Assembly: GCF_014205275.1 (NCBI RefSeq)
Contig: NZ_JACHND010000001.1
Coordinates: 7,192,001 to 7,256,000, forward strand
DNA length: 64,000 bases
Origin: Sphaerisporangium siamense
GTDB lineage: Bacteria; Actinomycetota; Actinomycetes; Streptosporangiales; Streptosporangiaceae
Reading direction: 5' to 3'
In this document: positions 26,341 through 35,920 of the stretch, piece after piece
How the letters are laid out: every line of letters starts with the position of its first letter
Numbering within the stretch: position 1 is the first letter of the stretch
Notes under the pieces: model-generated
What the model was told of the DNA's origin: nothing
What the model saw: the letters and a program-made list of their open reading frames with translations, nothing else
The model's database searches: none
Program-made: the position numbers and the translations under genes

Positions 26341-28962
26341 CTACGGCGTGAGCGTGAGCGTGCCGGCCGCGTCCGCGCGCACGGCCCGCTCGGTCTGGCG
26401 CATGGGCGTCGTGCCGCCGTTCCCCCACAGCTCCGCCTGGTCGTGGTAGTTGAGGTGGAAGGCGTGGCCGGACGCGCCGGTCAGGTTGACCCACCGTGAC
26501 CGGTCGAGGTCGGCCAGGTCAACGATCATGCGCATCGACGGCACCCAGTCGACCTCGTAGCCCGCGACGGCGTCCCAGCCGGTGGCGTCCACGGCGTCCT
26601 GGCCGCCGCCGAGCCGCAGCGGCCCCCTGTTGAACAGCCACTCTACGGGGCCGATGCCGGAGGTGCCGAAGGTCTCGTGGGTGAGCTCCAGGGTGTGCAG
26701 GTCGCCCCAGCGCCAGTCCTCGGGCGTGCCACCGAGCCGCTCGCGCAGTTCCTTCGCCGCGCCGGTCATCGCGGCGGCGAGGATCTCGTCCCTGCCCTCG
26801 GTCCTGTCCTTGGTGCGCGCGTCGTCCCACCAGGGGTCGGCGGGGCGTTCGAGCAGCGTACGCACCACCTCGTACCAGCGGTCGCCGCCGCCCGCGCGCC
26901 CGCCCTCGGGCAGTTCGTCGTCGAAGGTCCGCTGGAGGAGCTGCCGCCAGACCGCGTTGAAGTACGCGGCGGGGGCGCTGTCGCGCCGCTGGGTGTGGTC
27001 CCAGCCGTCCAGCAGCCGCGCCTCCGGGACCCGGGCGCCGGCCTTGAGCAGGTAGGGCACCAGGGTGGGCGCCATGGTGTTGGAGGAGTCCATCTGGATG
27101 TCGGCCATCGTGGCGGCGGTGACCTTGCCGCCGCCCGCCAGGGCGCGGGCGAGCCGGTCGGCGATGCGCTGGGAGCGGTAGCCGTAGGCCCAGTCGGAGG
27201 TCAGGAAGCGGTCGTAGCCGGGGCCGATCGCGGCGTTGTTGGCCGTGGCGATGTAGCCCTCGGGCGGGTTGTAGGACTTCGGGAGCTCGTCGAAGGGGAT
27301 GTAGCCGGTCCACTCCTCCTCGCCCGTCCAGCCCTTGCTCGGCCAGGTGCCGTCCCCCTTGGCGCGCACAGGGATGCGCCCCGGCGCCTGGTACCCGATG
27401 TTGCCGTCGATGTCGGCATAGATCATGTTCTGGGCGGGGGCCTCGAAGGCCGCCGCCGCCGTCCTGAACTCCTCGAAGTTCGACGCCGTGTCCAGCATCA
27501 GCAGGGCGTTGGCGGTGCGGCCGGGGTCGAGCGCGGTCCACCGCAACGCGATCTCCACGTCGTGCCCGCCCGCCGGCGCCTTGCCCCCGGTCACGGTCCC
27601 CGGCCGCTCCCCCGCCCGCGCCGCCGCGCCGGCCAGGGCGTCGCCCGCCGCGCCGAGCACGCCCGAGACGATCGGGCCGTGCGCGGTCGCGCGCACGGTC
27701 AGCGTCTCCGGGGCACGCCCGGCCACCTTGATCTGCTCGGTCCTGGTCTCCATGGGCACCCATCCGCCCTTGGACTCGTAGGAGTTCCCCCGGGTGCGCT
27801 CGACGTACACGTCGGCGACGTCCGGGCCGAGGTTGGTGAAGCCCCAGGCCACCCGGTCGTTGTGGCCGATCACCACGCCCGGCATGCCGGAGAAGGTGTA
27901 CCCGACGACGTCGTAGGGGCAGGCGGCAGACTTCGCCCGGCAGTGCAGGCCCGCCTGGTACCAGATGGACGGGATGCGCGGCCCGAGGTGGGGATCGTTG
28001 GCCAGCAGCGGCCGGCCGGTGGCGGTGTGCGCGCCGGACACGACCCAGGAGTTGGAGCCGATCCCGGCCCGGTCGCTCCCGCCCGTGCCGAACGGCGACG
28101 GCAGCGCGGCCAGCGTCCGGGCCGCCCCGGCCAGCGCCCGTACGGTGGCCGTGTCCGCCGGGGCGGCCGTGCCCCGCGCGGTGGTGGCGGCGGGGTCGAA
28201 GGCGCCGTCGCGCACGGCGCCCGCCGTCACGATCGTGCGGTGCCGGTCGAACGGGTAGGCCGGGAAGAGCTGCCGCACCCGCTCCTCGGGCAGGACCGAG
28301 GAGTCGAGCGCCCGCTCCAGTTCGGCGTCCAGGTTGGAGCGCAGGTCCCACGCCATCGCCTTCAGCCAGGCGAGGGAGTCGGCGGGCGTCCACGGCTCGG
28401 GCTCGTAGGCGCCGTTGGTCAGCTTGAGCACGGCGTATTCGAGGCTCTTCTCGGCGAAGCCCCGGTGGGCGGCCATCCAGGCGTTCACGCCGGCCGCGTA
28501 GTCGGTGAACGCCTGGCGCGTGGGCGCGTCGAGCAGGGCCACCTCGCGCTCGGCCGTGCGCCGCCAGCCGAGCGTCCGCACGACCTTGTCGACCTCCAGG
28601 GTGGTGGCGCCGAACAGCTCCGACAGCCGCCCGGCGGTGGTCTTGCGGCGGAAGTCCATCTCCCAGAAACGGTCCTGGGCGTGGACGTACCCTTGGGCCA
28701 TGAACAGGTCCTTGGGGTCGTCGGCGTAGATCTGCGGGATTCCGTACCGGTCGCGCACGACGGTCACGGGGGCGCTCAGGCCGGGCAGCCGCAGTTCCCC
28801 GTCGGTCTGCGGGAACGACCGGCGGACGGTCCAGGTCACCGCGGCGGCGAGGAGGAGCACCACCGCCAGGAGGCCGATGAGGACGCGTGCCCCCCAGCGA
28901 AGCGGGCGGGGCAGCCTGGCGAAGGGGGCAATCCTCACGAACTCACGGACCTTTCCTGACAC
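26341..28962 (-). CDS. Penicillin acylase family Ntn hydrolase
   Basis: 873 aa, normal length for the precursor of this family, which self-cleaves into alpha and beta chains and hydrolyses amides such as beta-lactam side chains or N-acyl homoserine lactones. The nucleophile serine is S303 in GIGSNSW, preceded by the spacer region. One membrane anchor (about 25-45) at the N terminus places the enzyme outside the membrane. GTG start at 28962 is taken; GTG 28935 has a better AGGAAAGG site. ArsR and TetR genes lie upstream on the same strand and may control it. Confidence 0.9.
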   Translation of the reverse strand: MSGKVREFVRIAPFARLPRPLRWGARVLIGLLAVVLLLAAAVTWTVRRSFPQTDGELRLPGLSAPVTVVRDRYGIPQIYADDPKDLFMAQGYVHAQDRFWEMDFRRKTTAGRLSELFGATTLEVDKVVRTLGWRRTAEREVALLDAPTRQAFTDYAAGVNAWMAAHRGFAEKSLEYAVLKLTNGAYEPEPWTPADSLAWLKAMAWDLRSNLDAELERALDSSVLPEERVRQLFPAYPFDRHRTIVTAGAVRDGAFDPAATTARGTAAPADTATVRALAGAARTLAALPSPFGTGGSDRAGIGSNSWVVSGAHTATGRPLLANDPHLGPRIPSIWYQAGLHCRAKSAACPYDVVGYTFSGMPGVVIGHNDRVAWGFTNLGPDVADVYVERTRGNSYESKGGWVPMETRTEQIKVAGRAPETLTVRATAHGPIVSGVLGAAGDALAGAAARAGERPGTVTGGKAPAGGHDVEIALRWTALDPGRTANALLMLDTASNFEEFRTAAAAFEAPAQNMIYADIDGNIGYQAPGRIPVRAKGDGTWPSKGWTGEEEWTGYIPFDELPKSYNPPEGYIATANNAAIGPGYDRFLTSDWAYGYRSQRIADRLARALAGGGKVTAATMADIQMDSSNTMAPTLVPYLLKAGARVPEARLLDGWDHTQRRDSAPAAYFNAVWRQLLQRTFDDELPEGGRAGGGDRWYEVVRTLLERPADPWWDDARTKDRTEGRDEILAAAMTGAAKELRERLGGTPEDWRWGDLHTLELTHETFGTSGIGPVEWLFNRGPLRLGGGQDAVDATGWDAVAGYEVDWVPSMRMIVDLADLDRSRWVNLTGASGHAFHLNYHDQAELWGNGGTTPMRQTERAVRADAAGTLTLTP

Positions 28963-29058
28963 ATGGGCGCACCACAGTATGCGGTCCCGCCGCCGGGGCG
29001 CCGGTCACCGAGAGGTCGCTCTTCGGACACCGCCCGGCCACGTCGCGCGGGACGGCCG

Positions 29059-29676
29059 TCAGTCCGGGACCAGCGCCGTGATCAGCTCGCGCAGGCCCGC
29101 GACCGTGCGCGCCGCGTCGCACGTGCCCCGCAGCGCGGCGGCCATCTCGGCGCCGAGCGGGGCGAGCAGGGCGTGGGCCAGGTAGTCGGCGTCGCGCCCG
29201 CGCCCGGCCTCGGCAAGGAGGATGGCGAGGTGGCGGTGCCAGAAGCGGTAGGCGCCGAGGCGGTAGCGGGCGCCGGGGGACGCGGTCTCGGAGACCCGGA
29301 GCAGGTCCAGGTGGCCGTACAGGTAGGCGGCGTAGGCGTCGGCGAAGGCCAGCAGGCGCGCGGCGGGCGGCGCGCCGGGGCCGAGCGGCGGCGGGCCGAA
29401 GATGACGCGTTCCTGCAGCTCGCGTTCGCGCGCGTCGAGGAGCGCGGCGGCCAGGCCCGACCTGTCGCCGAACCGGCGGAACAACGTGCCCTTGCCCACG
29501 CCGGCCTCGGCGGCGATGGCGTCCATGGACACCGCGGCGACCCCGTGCTCGCCGAACAGCCGCGCCGCCGCGGCCAGCACCCGCTCGCGGTTGCGCGCGG
29601 CGTCGGCGCGCTCGCGCGGACGGCCCTCGCGGAGCAGGTCCACCAGCTCGTCCCGCGGCGCGCCCGCGTCACCCAT
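29059..29676 (-). CDS. TetR-family transcriptional regulator
   Basis: 205 aa. HTH from RNRERVLAAAARLFGEHGVAAV to AEAGVGKGTLFRRFGDRSGL; C-terminal domain of unknown ligand specificity. Start overlaps the ArsR stop by 8 bp; 96 bp separate its stop from the acylase start. Together with ArsR it forms a two-regulator operon, possibly including the acylase. Confidence 0.92.
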   Translation of the reverse strand: MGDAGAPRDELVDLLREGRPRERADAARNRERVLAAAARLFGEHGVAAVSMDAIAAEAGVGKGTLFRRFGDRSGLAAALLDARERELQERVIFGPPPLGPGAPPAARLLAFADAYAAYLYGHLDLLRVSETASPGARYRLGAYRFWHRHLAILLAEAGRGRDADYLAHALLAPLGAEMAAALRGTCDAARTVAGLRELITALVPD

Positions 29677-29995
29677 GAGGACCGTCGTCGCCGGGCGATG
29701 CGTCGAGGTGGCGCTCCAGGGCGTCGAGGTGGCCGGCCCACATGCGGCGGTAGGGCTCCAGCCACTCCAGGACCTCGGTGAGCGGCTCGGGCCGCAGCTC
29801 GTAGACCCGCCGCTGGGCGTCCGGGCGCATGCGGACGAGCCCCGCCTCGCGCAGCACCTTCAGGTGCTTGGACGTGCCGGGCTGGGTGAGGCCGAGTTCC
29901 TCCACCAGCTCCCCCACCGCGCGGGGCCGCTCCAGCAGCAGGTCGAGGATGCGGCGGCGGTGCGGTTCCGCCAGCACGGCGAACGCGGTGGCCAT
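29669..29995 (-). CDS. ArsR-family winged-helix regulator
   Basis: 108 aa. Winged helix with VLAEPHRRRILDLLLERP, recognition helix GTSKHLKVLREAGLV and wing RRVYELR. There are no metal-binding cysteines, matching the SdpR/YgaV-like branch that often precedes SRPBCC genes; here a TetR gene follows instead. The start at MATAFAVLAEPH fits the family. Confidence 0.92.
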   Translation of the reverse strand: MATAFAVLAEPHRRRILDLLLERPRAVGELVEELGLTQPGTSKHLKVLREAGLVRMRPDAQRRVYELRPEPLTEVLEWLEPYRRMWAGHLDALERHLDASPGDDGPHG

Positions 29996-30076
29996 GCCCC
30001 GATCATAACCAGCAGGGCATATAGCCACAAGGCAATGGGTGGGCCACGGAGGCCCGGGGTCGCCCGGCGGGAGCGG

Positions 30077-30895
30077 TCAGCCGTCCTCCTTGCGTCCCAC
30101 GCCGCCGACCATCCACACCGACTCGGGCCTGCGCACGGCGAGAGGGTTGGCCGGGCGCCACTGCCGCAGGTAGACGAGCCCCGGCTCGATCAACCGCAGG
30201 CCCTCGAAGAAGCCGAGCACCTGTTCGCGGGTGCGCGAAGGATCCTCCTCGCGGCCGAGGATCCGTTTGTAGACGTCCACGATCGGCTGGGCGGACTCCG
30301 GGCGCGAATCGAGCACGGCGTGCGCGATGACCATATGACCACCCGCGGGCAGCCGGTCACGGAGTTCCGCGACGCGCTTGAACGGGTCGTCGGCGTCCGG
30401 CGTGAACTGCAGCACCCCGAGCATGACCACGGCCAGCGGGCGGTCCAGGTCGATCACGCCGCGCAGCCGGGCGTCGGCGAGCAGGTCGGCGGGATGCAGG
30501 ATGTCGCCCTCGACGACCGTCGTGCGCGCGTCGAGGGCCAGCAGGGCCCGCGCGTGCGAGAGGACCACGGGGTCGCGGGAGACGTACGCCGTGCGGGCTT
30601 CCGGGGTCAGCTCCTGGGCGATCTGGTGGGTGTTGTACCCGCTCGGCAGGCCCGTGCCGATGTTGATGAACTGCGTGATCCCCTCGCCGATCAGGTACCG
30701 CAGCACCCGCACCTGGAAGTCCTGGGCCTCCTTGGCCATGGCGCGCACCTCGGGCGCGATGGCCAGGATTTCCTCGGCGGCCTCCCTGTCGGCGGCGAAG
30801 TTGTCCTTTCCACCGAGGAAATAGTCATTCATACGCGCCACATTGGGCCTGCTGGTGTCCAGACCCGCCAAGCCCCGTCGGGTCTCTTCCGTCAT
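30077..30895 (-). CDS. SAM-dependent methyltransferase (DUF574/PF04672 type)
   Basis: 272 aa. Opening SRPNVARMNDYFLGGKDNFAADR and FINIGTGLPSGYNTHQIAQ (SAM-binding loop), GDILHPADLLAD follow the PF04672 family, very abundant in actinomycetes. Acceptor substrate unknown. ATG has GGAG 8 nt upstream. The next gene (GroES-like) is divergent, 301 bp away; that gap (30896-31196) is A/T-rich for this DNA and probably holds both promoters, with no other feature recognised. Confidence 0.92.
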   Translation of the reverse strand: MTEETRRGLAGLDTSRPNVARMNDYFLGGKDNFAADREAAEEILAIAPEVRAMAKEAQDFQVRVLRYLIGEGITQFINIGTGLPSGYNTHQIAQELTPEARTAYVSRDPVVLSHARALLALDARTTVVEGDILHPADLLADARLRGVIDLDRPLAVVMLGVLQFTPDADDPFKRVAELRDRLPAGGHMVIAHAVLDSRPESAQPIVDVYKRILGREEDPSRTREQVLGFFEGLRLIEPGLVYLRQWRPANPLAVRRPESVWMVGGVGRKEDG

Positions 30896-31196
30896 TTCAT
30901 CTCCTCGGCCGCACACGACTTCGATGGCACTGTACCGGGTTCGGTAGGGATATTTACCATCATGACCCGACCGTAACCGCTGGGCCTGACCACTACCTCG
31001 ACCCTATGGTCCGAAACCTATTCAGATTGGCCACCGAAACATGATAAGGCAGGGCCATAAACCGGATAGGAACCAACAAACTACGATTAACGGCCGACTC
31101 GGCTTGATCTTCCCCGACTCCGGACACGCGGGACGGACGCGCAGCGGAGGGCAGCTTGGGGTCACTGTTCACCCTCCGGCCGAATAAGCTTCAGAC

Positions 31197-31517
31197 GTGG
31201 CTGACCCGAAGTTCGAGATCCAGATGCTCCACGATCGCGTCATGGTGAAGGTCGAGCAGGACCGCGAGGAGCGGCGCAGCTCGGCGGGCATCGTCATCCC
31301 CGCGACCGTCACGATGGCCAACCGCCTCATCTGGGGCGAGGTGTGCGGGGTGGGAGCCAATGCCCGCCTGGTCAAGGTGGGCGACAAGGTGCTGTTCAAC
31401 GCGGAGGACCAGTACGAGGTCGAGGTGCACGGCCAGGTCTACCTGGTCATGCGCGAGCGCGACCTGCACGCCGTCGCCACCCCGCAGTCGGAGCAGGGCA
31501 CGGGCCTGTACCTCTGA
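31197..31517 (+). CDS. Stand-alone GroES-family protein
   Basis: 106 aa. Cpn10-like beta barrel: MLHDRVMVKVEQDREERRSSAGIVIPATVTM, then WGEVCGVGANARLVKVGDKVLF and QVYLVMRERDL. No groEL next to it and no heat-shock CIRCE element seen, so it may be a paralogue serving a special role rather than the main co-chaperonin. GTG start with no clear ribosome site, possibly leaderless. Confidence 0.88.
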   Translation: MADPKFEIQMLHDRVMVKVEQDREERRSSAGIVIPATVTMANRLIWGEVCGVGANARLVKVGDKVLFNAEDQYEVEVHGQVYLVMRERDLHAVATPQSEQGTGLYL

Positions 31518-31540
31518 CGGCCCGCGCCCGGCCCCGGGAG

Positions 31541-32374
31541 TCAGCCCAGCGGGTTCAGGCAGTTCACCGCGCCGCGCGGCGCGTCCAGCTCGTCCATCAC
31601 CAGCCGCTGCACCACCGGGTCGAGGACCACGCCGAGATGGGCGCTGAAGTCCAGCGGGCACACGCGCTGCAGCAGCACGTTCCTCACCCCCGCCCCGCTC
31701 AGGAACGACGACGAGAACGGCGTGATCACCTCGTCGTAGCGGGTCGCGATCACCGTCTGGGTCACGCCGGGGACGCCCTCGCCGCCGGAGTTCAGCGCGC
31801 CCAGGAACCCCGACCCGGCGAGCTGCTGCCCGCAGGCCGGGCAGGCCGCGGTGACGGGGCCGGTGACGCCGAGCAGGTCGCCGAGCGCGGCCAGGCCGCC
31901 GAGCGTGGTGCCGTGGTTGGAGGGCGCGATGCCGACGAGCTTGCGCACCTTGGCGGCCCCGCCGAGGAACCTGAGGTAGTGGCGCGGCATCATCCCGCCC
32001 TGGGAGTGGCCCACGATGTCCACCTTGGCGGCGCCGGTCGCGGCGAGCACCCGGTCCACGAACGCCGCGAGCTGGGCGGCCGAGCGCGCGATGTCGCCGG
32101 TGCCGTGGACCAGGGCGCCCGGAGCGCCGCCGTAGTCAAGGGCGAAGACGCAGTACCCGGCGCGCCTGAGCGCCGGGGACAGGACGGGCCAGCTCACCGC
32201 CATGGTGGCGAAGGTGCCGTGCACGAGGATCACCGGGCGCGGGTGCGCGGCCGTCGGCACGCAGGCCCAGTCGTTCGCCCCCCGGGGAGAGGTCCCGGCC
32301 CGGGCGGGGCCGGCGAGCGCCGTGCTCACCAGGGCCGCCGCGACCAGCGCCGCGAGGACGACGCGGATACGCAT
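31541..32374 (-). CDS. Secreted lipase/esterase (EstA/LipA-like)
   Basis: 277 aa. Signal peptide MRIRVVLAALVAAALVSTALAG... with cleavage near ARA-G (26-27). Oxyanion segment ILVHGTFA (50-57), nucleophile S124 in VGHSQGG; Asp and His later (YDEVITPFSS, SAHLGVVLDPVV). Four cysteines likely form disulphides outside the cell. Hydrolyses acylglycerols or esters. ATG preceded by GAAGGCGGGAAGG. Divergence: lies back-to-back with GroES-like gene's 3' end (convergent, 23 bp). Confidence 0.92.
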   Translation of the reverse strand: MRIRVVLAALVAAALVSTALAGPARAGTSPRGANDWACVPTAAHPRPVILVHGTFATMAVSWPVLSPALRRAGYCVFALDYGGAPGALVHGTGDIARSAAQLAAFVDRVLAATGAAKVDIVGHSQGGMMPRHYLRFLGGAAKVRKLVGIAPSNHGTTLGGLAALGDLLGVTGPVTAACPACGQQLAGSGFLGALNSGGEGVPGVTQTVIATRYDEVITPFSSSFLSGAGVRNVLLQRVCPLDFSAHLGVVLDPVVQRLVMDELDAPRGAVNCLNPLG

Positions 32375-32531
32375 GCCTTCCCGCCTTCCAGCCATTAACG
32401 GCGGGTGTCCGCCCAATGGCTGAGAAGTTAAGCGAGAAGAGCGGAAATAGCTTGTCACCGGCGGCGTAACGCGCCGCGTCATATGTCGCGCGGATGATAA
32501 AAAGAGGGACGCTGCGGGCCGACCGCCGTTT

Positions 32532-33734
32532 TCATCCCTTTTCGCGGGCCTCGGCACGCGCCGTGTCACCGCGGGCGCGCAGCGCTATTTCCAGCTCGAA
32601 GCGGTCGTCGGGCGTCCTCAATTGGTCGCCGAAGAGTTCGGCCGCCTGGCGCAGCCGGTAGCGGACGGTCTGCGGGTGGACGTGCAGGCGGGCCGCGACC
32701 TCGTTGGCGTTGTGGCCGCACTGCAACCAGGCCAGCAGGGTCTCGGCGACCCGGTCGCGCTGGGCGGGGCGCAGGCGGCGCAGCGGCGCCAGCCGCACCC
32801 GGCGCAGCACGCGCACCAGCGCCTCGTCCTTGAAGATCATCATCGTGGAGAGGTGGTCGGCGCAGCGGATCGGCCCCGACGCGTCCAGCAGCCCGCGCCG
32901 GGCCAGCGCGAGCGCGTCACGGGCCAGCCGCAGCGACTGCGCGGCCTCGTGCGGCGGCACAGCGGGGCCGACGGCGATGATCCAGTCCCGCAGCGCGGCG
33001 TCCAGGACGCCCGCCCGTCCGGGCCCGTCCGGGTCGGGCAGGATCAGGCAGGGGGCGGCCCGGTCCAGATCGGCCAGCACGTCCGGTGGAAGCGCGGGCC
33101 GCGCGGCGGCCTGGGCGCGCGGGGCCAGGGCGACGCCCGCGACCGTCCGCGGCACCGCCCACCGCACCGCGTCCGCCAGGTCCCGCACGGCGCGCGGGTC
33201 GGCGGGCGGGTCGCTCACCAGCAGGTCCAGCAGGCGCCTGCGCCGCAGCTCCACCTCGCCCGCCACCTTGACCTGGGCCTCGGCGTACCCCTCCGCCGCG
33301 GCGGCGGCGATCTCGTCCAGGTACACGAGGATCGCCTCGCCGACCTCGCACACCCGCCGCCGCGACAGGTTCAGCCGCTCGGACTCCAGGGCCAGCCGCC
33401 GCCAGGCGACCCGGGCGCAGATGCGCAGCGCCGCCTGCAGGGAGTCCAGCGGGCGGCCCTCGGCGGCCTCGCCCTTGCCGATGGCCCGGTAGACCTCCAG
33501 CAGCCGTCCCCGGCCGGCGCCGTCGTCGGCGACCCGCACCAGGAACTGCCGCAGCGCCTCCTCCACCGCGCGCCGCACGGCCCCGACGTACTGGGCGTCC
33601 CCGGGCCGCGAGTACTCCGGCACGCTGGCCTGGATCTCCCCCATCATCTCGTCGGCGAGCTCGTCGAGGTGGTCACGGACGACGTCGGCGAACTCGCGCG
33701 GCACCTGCGACAGCGCCGGGGTGGCCACGCTCAC
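32532..33734 (-). CDS. PucR-like helix-turn-helix transcriptional regulator
   Basis: 400 aa. N-terminal region with EYVGAVRRAVEEAL-type helices (RsbRD-like) and a C-terminal HTH_30 domain (HANEVAARLHVHPQTVRYRLRQ is shown as NANEVAARLHVHPQTVRYRL; residues about 350-372). Family members regulate catabolic genes. GTG start with GAGGCGG upstream. The lipase gene follows on the same strand 157 bp downstream and might be its target (inference). Confidence 0.88.
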   Translation of the reverse strand: MSVATPALSQVPREFADVVRDHLDELADEMMGEIQASVPEYSRPGDAQYVGAVRRAVEEALRQFLVRVADDGAGRGRLLEVYRAIGKGEAAEGRPLDSLQAALRICARVAWRRLALESERLNLSRRRVCEVGEAILVYLDEIAAAAAEGYAEAQVKVAGEVELRRRRLLDLLVSDPPADPRAVRDLADAVRWAVPRTVAGVALAPRAQAAARPALPPDVLADLDRAAPCLILPDPDGPGRAGVLDAALRDWIIAVGPAVPPHEAAQSLRLARDALALARRGLLDASGPIRCADHLSTMMIFKDEALVRVLRRVRLAPLRRLRPAQRDRVAETLLAWLQCGHNANEVAARLHVHPQTVRYRLRQAAELFGDQLRTPDDRFELEIALRARGDTARAEAREKG

Positions 33735-33914
33735 GCCCGCCTCGTGATGGCGCTCATCGCGATGCACCTCTTCATGCGGCGAGGTCCCTGCCGCCGGAGC
33801 GGCCCTGCGCACATTCTGATCGGTTCAGATCACATTTCTTCCTGACTCGCTGTACGCCCGGGTGACAATCCAGTACCCGCACGCCGAAGGCGACACGGCC
33901 GGAGGTGGAGGGCG

Positions 33915-34325
33915 TCAGGTCAGGAAGCCGCGGGCCATCTGCAGGAGGTCGACGCCGGTGGTGAGCCTGAGGGCGAAGTAGACGATCACCGCCGCGACCG
34001 CGAGCGTCGCGCCGCCGACGATGATGCGCACGGGCCAGTTCTGACGTTTGAGCCAGTCCGTCCAGGCGGAGAGGGTCTTCTTGGCGAACTCCAGCAGGCG
34101 GTGCGCCCAGGCGAACTCGGTGGCGAGAATGGCGAGGCCGGCGAAGACGATCAGCCAGCCGGGGCCGGGCAGCGGGACCAGCAGCAGGCCGCCGATCACC
34201 AGCGCGGCGCCGATCACGCCGATGACGATCTTCAGCGTCATGCGGCCCGTGCGGGTGGCGCGGACGCCGTCCAGCCAGCCCCGCCGGTTCTCGGCGTCAC
34301 CTCGCCTGTCGTCGGTCACGGCCAC
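33915..34325 (-). CDS. TIGR02611-type small membrane protein (PGPGW)
   Basis: 136 aa with three hydrophobic segments and the diagnostic PLPGPGWLIVFAGLAILATEF, characteristic of the PGPGW/TIGR02611 family of actinobacterial inner-membrane proteins of unknown function. GTG start (34325) after GGGGG; GTG 34331 possible. The 34326-34708 stretch (383 bp) upstream contains no supported gene, only the divergent promoter region. Confidence 0.88.
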   Translation of the reverse strand: MAVTDDRRGDAENRRGWLDGVRATRTGRMTLKIVIGVIGAALVIGGLLLVPLPGPGWLIVFAGLAILATEFAWAHRLLEFAKKTLSAWTDWLKRQNWPVRIIVGGATLAVAAVIVYFALRLTTGVDLLQMARGFLT

Positions 34326-34708
34326 CGGCACACCCCCGTACTGTTCCTGTCGCGGTCCAGAATATGCGCCCGGCGCGACGGTCCCGCGCGGCACGGGGTA
34401 TGCGGCCGGGCCGCGCCCCCATGACCGGCGTCCTGACCGGCGTCGGGACCCCGGGCAAGGTTGGGTCTTCTCAAGATTCCCCGGCCGGGTTATCAAAAGC
34501 CCAAGTGGACGTGTGAGGGCGGGCGCTCCATCCCATGAATCGGCCGACGCCGGGCTTCCGGCGCGGTGATCCATGCCCGCGTGCCCGATCTCGGATGGAG
34601 GACCCGTCATGCGCCCCGCGCGAAGCCTCGCCACACCCGCCCCGGCCTCCTGACGCCGCCCTCGTCCCCTGCTGTCAGCGATCACCCCCCACTCCGATGG
34701 AGAACGCC

Positions 34709-35800
34709 ATGCGACGGTTACGAAACGTGTTACTCAGGATCCTGTGCGTCGTATCGGCGCTCGCGGCCGGGCTCACCGCCGCGGGCACGAGCGCGCGGGC
34801 GGCGGTGCCCGACCGCTGGGGCTTCGCCGTCGTCGACGTCCAGAACGGCGTCCCCGACCTCTCCCACCAGGCGGGCAGCTGGGCGCCCGGCCCGACCGTC
34901 ACCGTCACGCCGGGCGCCGTCGGCCAGGTCTACGTGAAGTTCCCGCAGATCGGCATCCCGTCCGGCGGGGTGGTCCACGTCACGGCGATCACCCAGACCG
35001 GCCAGTGGTGCCAGGTGCAGAAGTACACCGCCTCGGGGCCGGACGAGATCGTGGCGGTGCGGTGCTACAAGTACGGCGGCACCCCGCAGTTCACTCCCTT
35101 CTCCATCGTCTTCTCCCAGAGCACCGGCCTGCTGCCGGCTCCGAAGGCCTTCGGCTACCTGCTCTGGACCGGCGCGGCCATCGGCACGCAGTACAACTCC
35201 GCCGGTGGGGGGAACACCGTCACGCCGCTCAGCACGGGCGTGTGGCGGGTACGGCTGCCCGGGCTCGGCTCGGCCGGCCAGGCGGGCGGCTTCCAGGCCA
35301 CGGCCGTCAACCCCGACAAGCCCGCCCGGTGCAAGGTGAGCGACTGGACGCCGCTCGCGGCCGAGCAGGTGATCATCGTCCGCTGCCACAACGCGACCAA
35401 CGTCCCGGCCGACTCCGGGTGGACCCTCACCTACCAGCGGGAGCGGGCGATCACGGGCGCCGCCGTGCCGCCGAAGAACTTCGGCTACATCTTCGACACC
35501 ACGCCGGCCAACCCCGGGCCGTACACCCCCGTGCCGCCGGCGATCACCTACAACTCGCTGGGGTCGTTCAACGAGATCCAGGGCGCGGGGACGGGGCTGC
35601 GGCTGGTGACCTTCCACAAGGTCGGCGTGCTCCAGGACGACGTCCAGGCGACCGCGTACGGGCCCGGACCGGAGTACTGCAACCTGCTCGCGGTGTGGGC
35701 GACCTTCGGTAACGAGGCGCTCGTGCGGGACGTGGCCTGCTACAACGGCGTGACCCGTGTCGACCGGCAGTCGTTCGTGACGTACGTGTCGGCGTTCTGA
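34709..35800 (+). CDS. Secreted protein of unknown function
   Basis: 363 aa. Sec signal peptide (about 1-30, MRRLRNVLLRILCVVSALAA with cleavage near ARA-A). The rest is three related beta-rich segments that repeat a pattern such as GGVVHVTAITQTGQWCQV / GGFQATAVNPDKPARCKV / DDVQATAYGPGPEYCNL followed by VRC-type segments, each with paired cysteines. No known domain recognised; the threefold repeat suggests a surface or secreted binding protein. ATG chosen because GGAG lies 7 nt upstream (ATG 34697 also in frame). Confidence 0.82.
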   Translation: MRRLRNVLLRILCVVSALAAGLTAAGTSARAAVPDRWGFAVVDVQNGVPDLSHQAGSWAPGPTVTVTPGAVGQVYVKFPQIGIPSGGVVHVTAITQTGQWCQVQKYTASGPDEIVAVRCYKYGGTPQFTPFSIVFSQSTGLLPAPKAFGYLLWTGAAIGTQYNSAGGGNTVTPLSTGVWRVRLPGLGSAGQAGGFQATAVNPDKPARCKVSDWTPLAAEQVIIVRCHNATNVPADSGWTLTYQRERAITGAAVPPKNFGYIFDTTPANPGPYTPVPPAITYNSLGSFNEIQGAGTGLRLVTFHKVGVLQDDVQATAYGPGPEYCNLLAVWATFGNEALVRDVACYNGVTRVDRQSFVTYVSAF

Positions 35801-35920
35801 CCGACCCTGGCACGGTGGCGCGGCGCGGGGCCCAGGTGTGGGGGCTCCGCGCCCGCCGTCCTCATCCTCCGGAAAACCAGCGATTGTCCAGGTGAAAGCA
35901 GGAAATTTCGGGGTAGCCGG

